This document shows positions 63,652 through 64,000 of a DNA stretch of 64,000 bases, piece after piece; the first letter of the stretch is position 1, and each line of letters opens with the position of its first letter. The notes below the pieces were generated by a model, which was given only the letters and a program-made list of their open reading frames with translations, was not told the DNA's origin and searched no databases. The DNA is taken from NCBI GenBank assembly GCA_031429355.1, contig JANOZM010000021.1:247745-311744 (forward strand), read 5' to 3'. Position numbers and translations under genes: made by a program. This stretch comes from JANOZM01 sp031429355 (GTDB lineage Bacteria > Pseudomonadota > Gammaproteobacteria > Burkholderiales > Burkholderiaceae_E).

Positions 63652-64000
63652 AGCGTTTTTAAAATTGTTAGCTACAAACTAGACGGGTGTATACATTTTA
63701 AAAGCCTTTTTGCTGCCACTGCGGACGTCTTACATCGCGCAGCAAGCGTCTGACTTAATTGCATTACTTTTTTTCTGCGTGATTGCATCGGCAAACCGGC
63801 CATGCAAGCGTAAATGTACCGCTGAAAATCCGCATCACTAAGCTAGAGCTTGAAGCTGCATGATGCCGCAGCTGAGGGCAATCGGCCGAACGGCTTGTAC
63901 GAAAATGGTGTGTTTTGACCATCAATTGTGGATCTCAGCGTTGTTTTAGGGCTAGCTTGCCAAATTTTGCCAAATCAAATATTCTGGAAGCATGAGCACA
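63652..64000. other. 349-bp end region without an evident gene
   Basis: No open frame of useful length is seen. It holds a bulged hairpin at 63783-63807: TTGCAT and ATGCAA pair outside GGC/GCC around a 6-base loop. TTGACCAT at 63917 matches eight bases of the TetR operator half-site, perhaps by chance. At the edge, TGGAAGC then ATG at 63992 may be the start of a further gene, of which only three codons (MST) are seen. Confidence 0.45.

Overview
The window is about 64 kb of a moderate-GC (roughly 47-49 % by eye) Gram-negative chromosome. The order pyrG - kdsA - DUF1330 gene - eno - ftsB is the arrangement known from Burkholderiales. LPS synthesis (kdsA), a TonB-dependent receptor, ETF-ubiquinone oxidoreductase, Hsp33 and PEP-CTERM proteins also fit a betaproteobacterium. 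The genus cannot be named from sequence alone. I saw no rRNA, tRNA, CRISPR array, insertion sequence, phage gene or replication origin.

Region 1 (1-12,858) is mostly core metabolism. It holds a partial Sua5/YciO gene, a PHP phosphoesterase (RNase AM type) and an alpha/beta hydrolase on the minus strand. Divergent from these are an acyl-CoA synthetase, a gamma-carbonic anhydrase and hslO. A long leftward block then runs SDR, thioesterase, CoA-transferase A and B, pyrG, kdsA, DUF1330, eno, ftsB.

Region 2 (12,988-39,089) is mixed housekeeping and envelope: ETF-QO, a heme c lipoprotein, a DUF302 protein, two PEP-CTERM proteins, an RNB ribonuclease, a GlsB-type membrane protein, a serine hydrolase with a possible starch-binding-like tail, a 3-hydroxyisobutyrate-dehydrogenase-like enzyme, LrgAB, TapT, an N-carbamoyl-amino-acid hydrolase, dbpA, a metallo-beta-lactamase-fold protein, an MFS transporter, class III alcohol dehydrogenase, a Suv3-like helicase, an aspartoacylase-family protein and a TonB-dependent receptor.

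Region 3 (39,161-63,651) is catabolic and the most interesting part. The first unit (40,296-49,981) looks like one operon with overlapping genes: an HpsN/HisD-like dehydrogenase, an SDR, a LacI regulator, a tandem NTF2-fold protein, a MalEFG-type importer without its ATPase, a cupin protein and a MetE-C-terminal-like methyltransferase. A second tandem NTF2-fold protein is divergently transcribed. The second unit has a leftward operon for a xanthine-oxidase-family Mo hydroxylase (CoxG-M-S-L type). Divergent from it is a rightward run: TetR regulator, VOC protein, FAD monooxygenase resembling 2,6-dihydroxypyridine 3-hydroxylase, a complete Liv-type ABC importer, and a bis-MGD molybdoenzyme. A Mo hydroxylase beside a dihydroxypyridine-hydroxylase-like enzyme suggests breakdown of a pyridine-like or other N-heteroaromatic compound. 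The substrate is inference.

A recurring theme is short tandem repeats (12, 15, 18, 24, 26 and 30 bp units) placed exactly at gene edges: in the N-terminal codons of three proteins, at the 3' end of ftsB, and in intergenic spacers, including one whose unit supplies the Shine-Dalgarno of the cupin gene.
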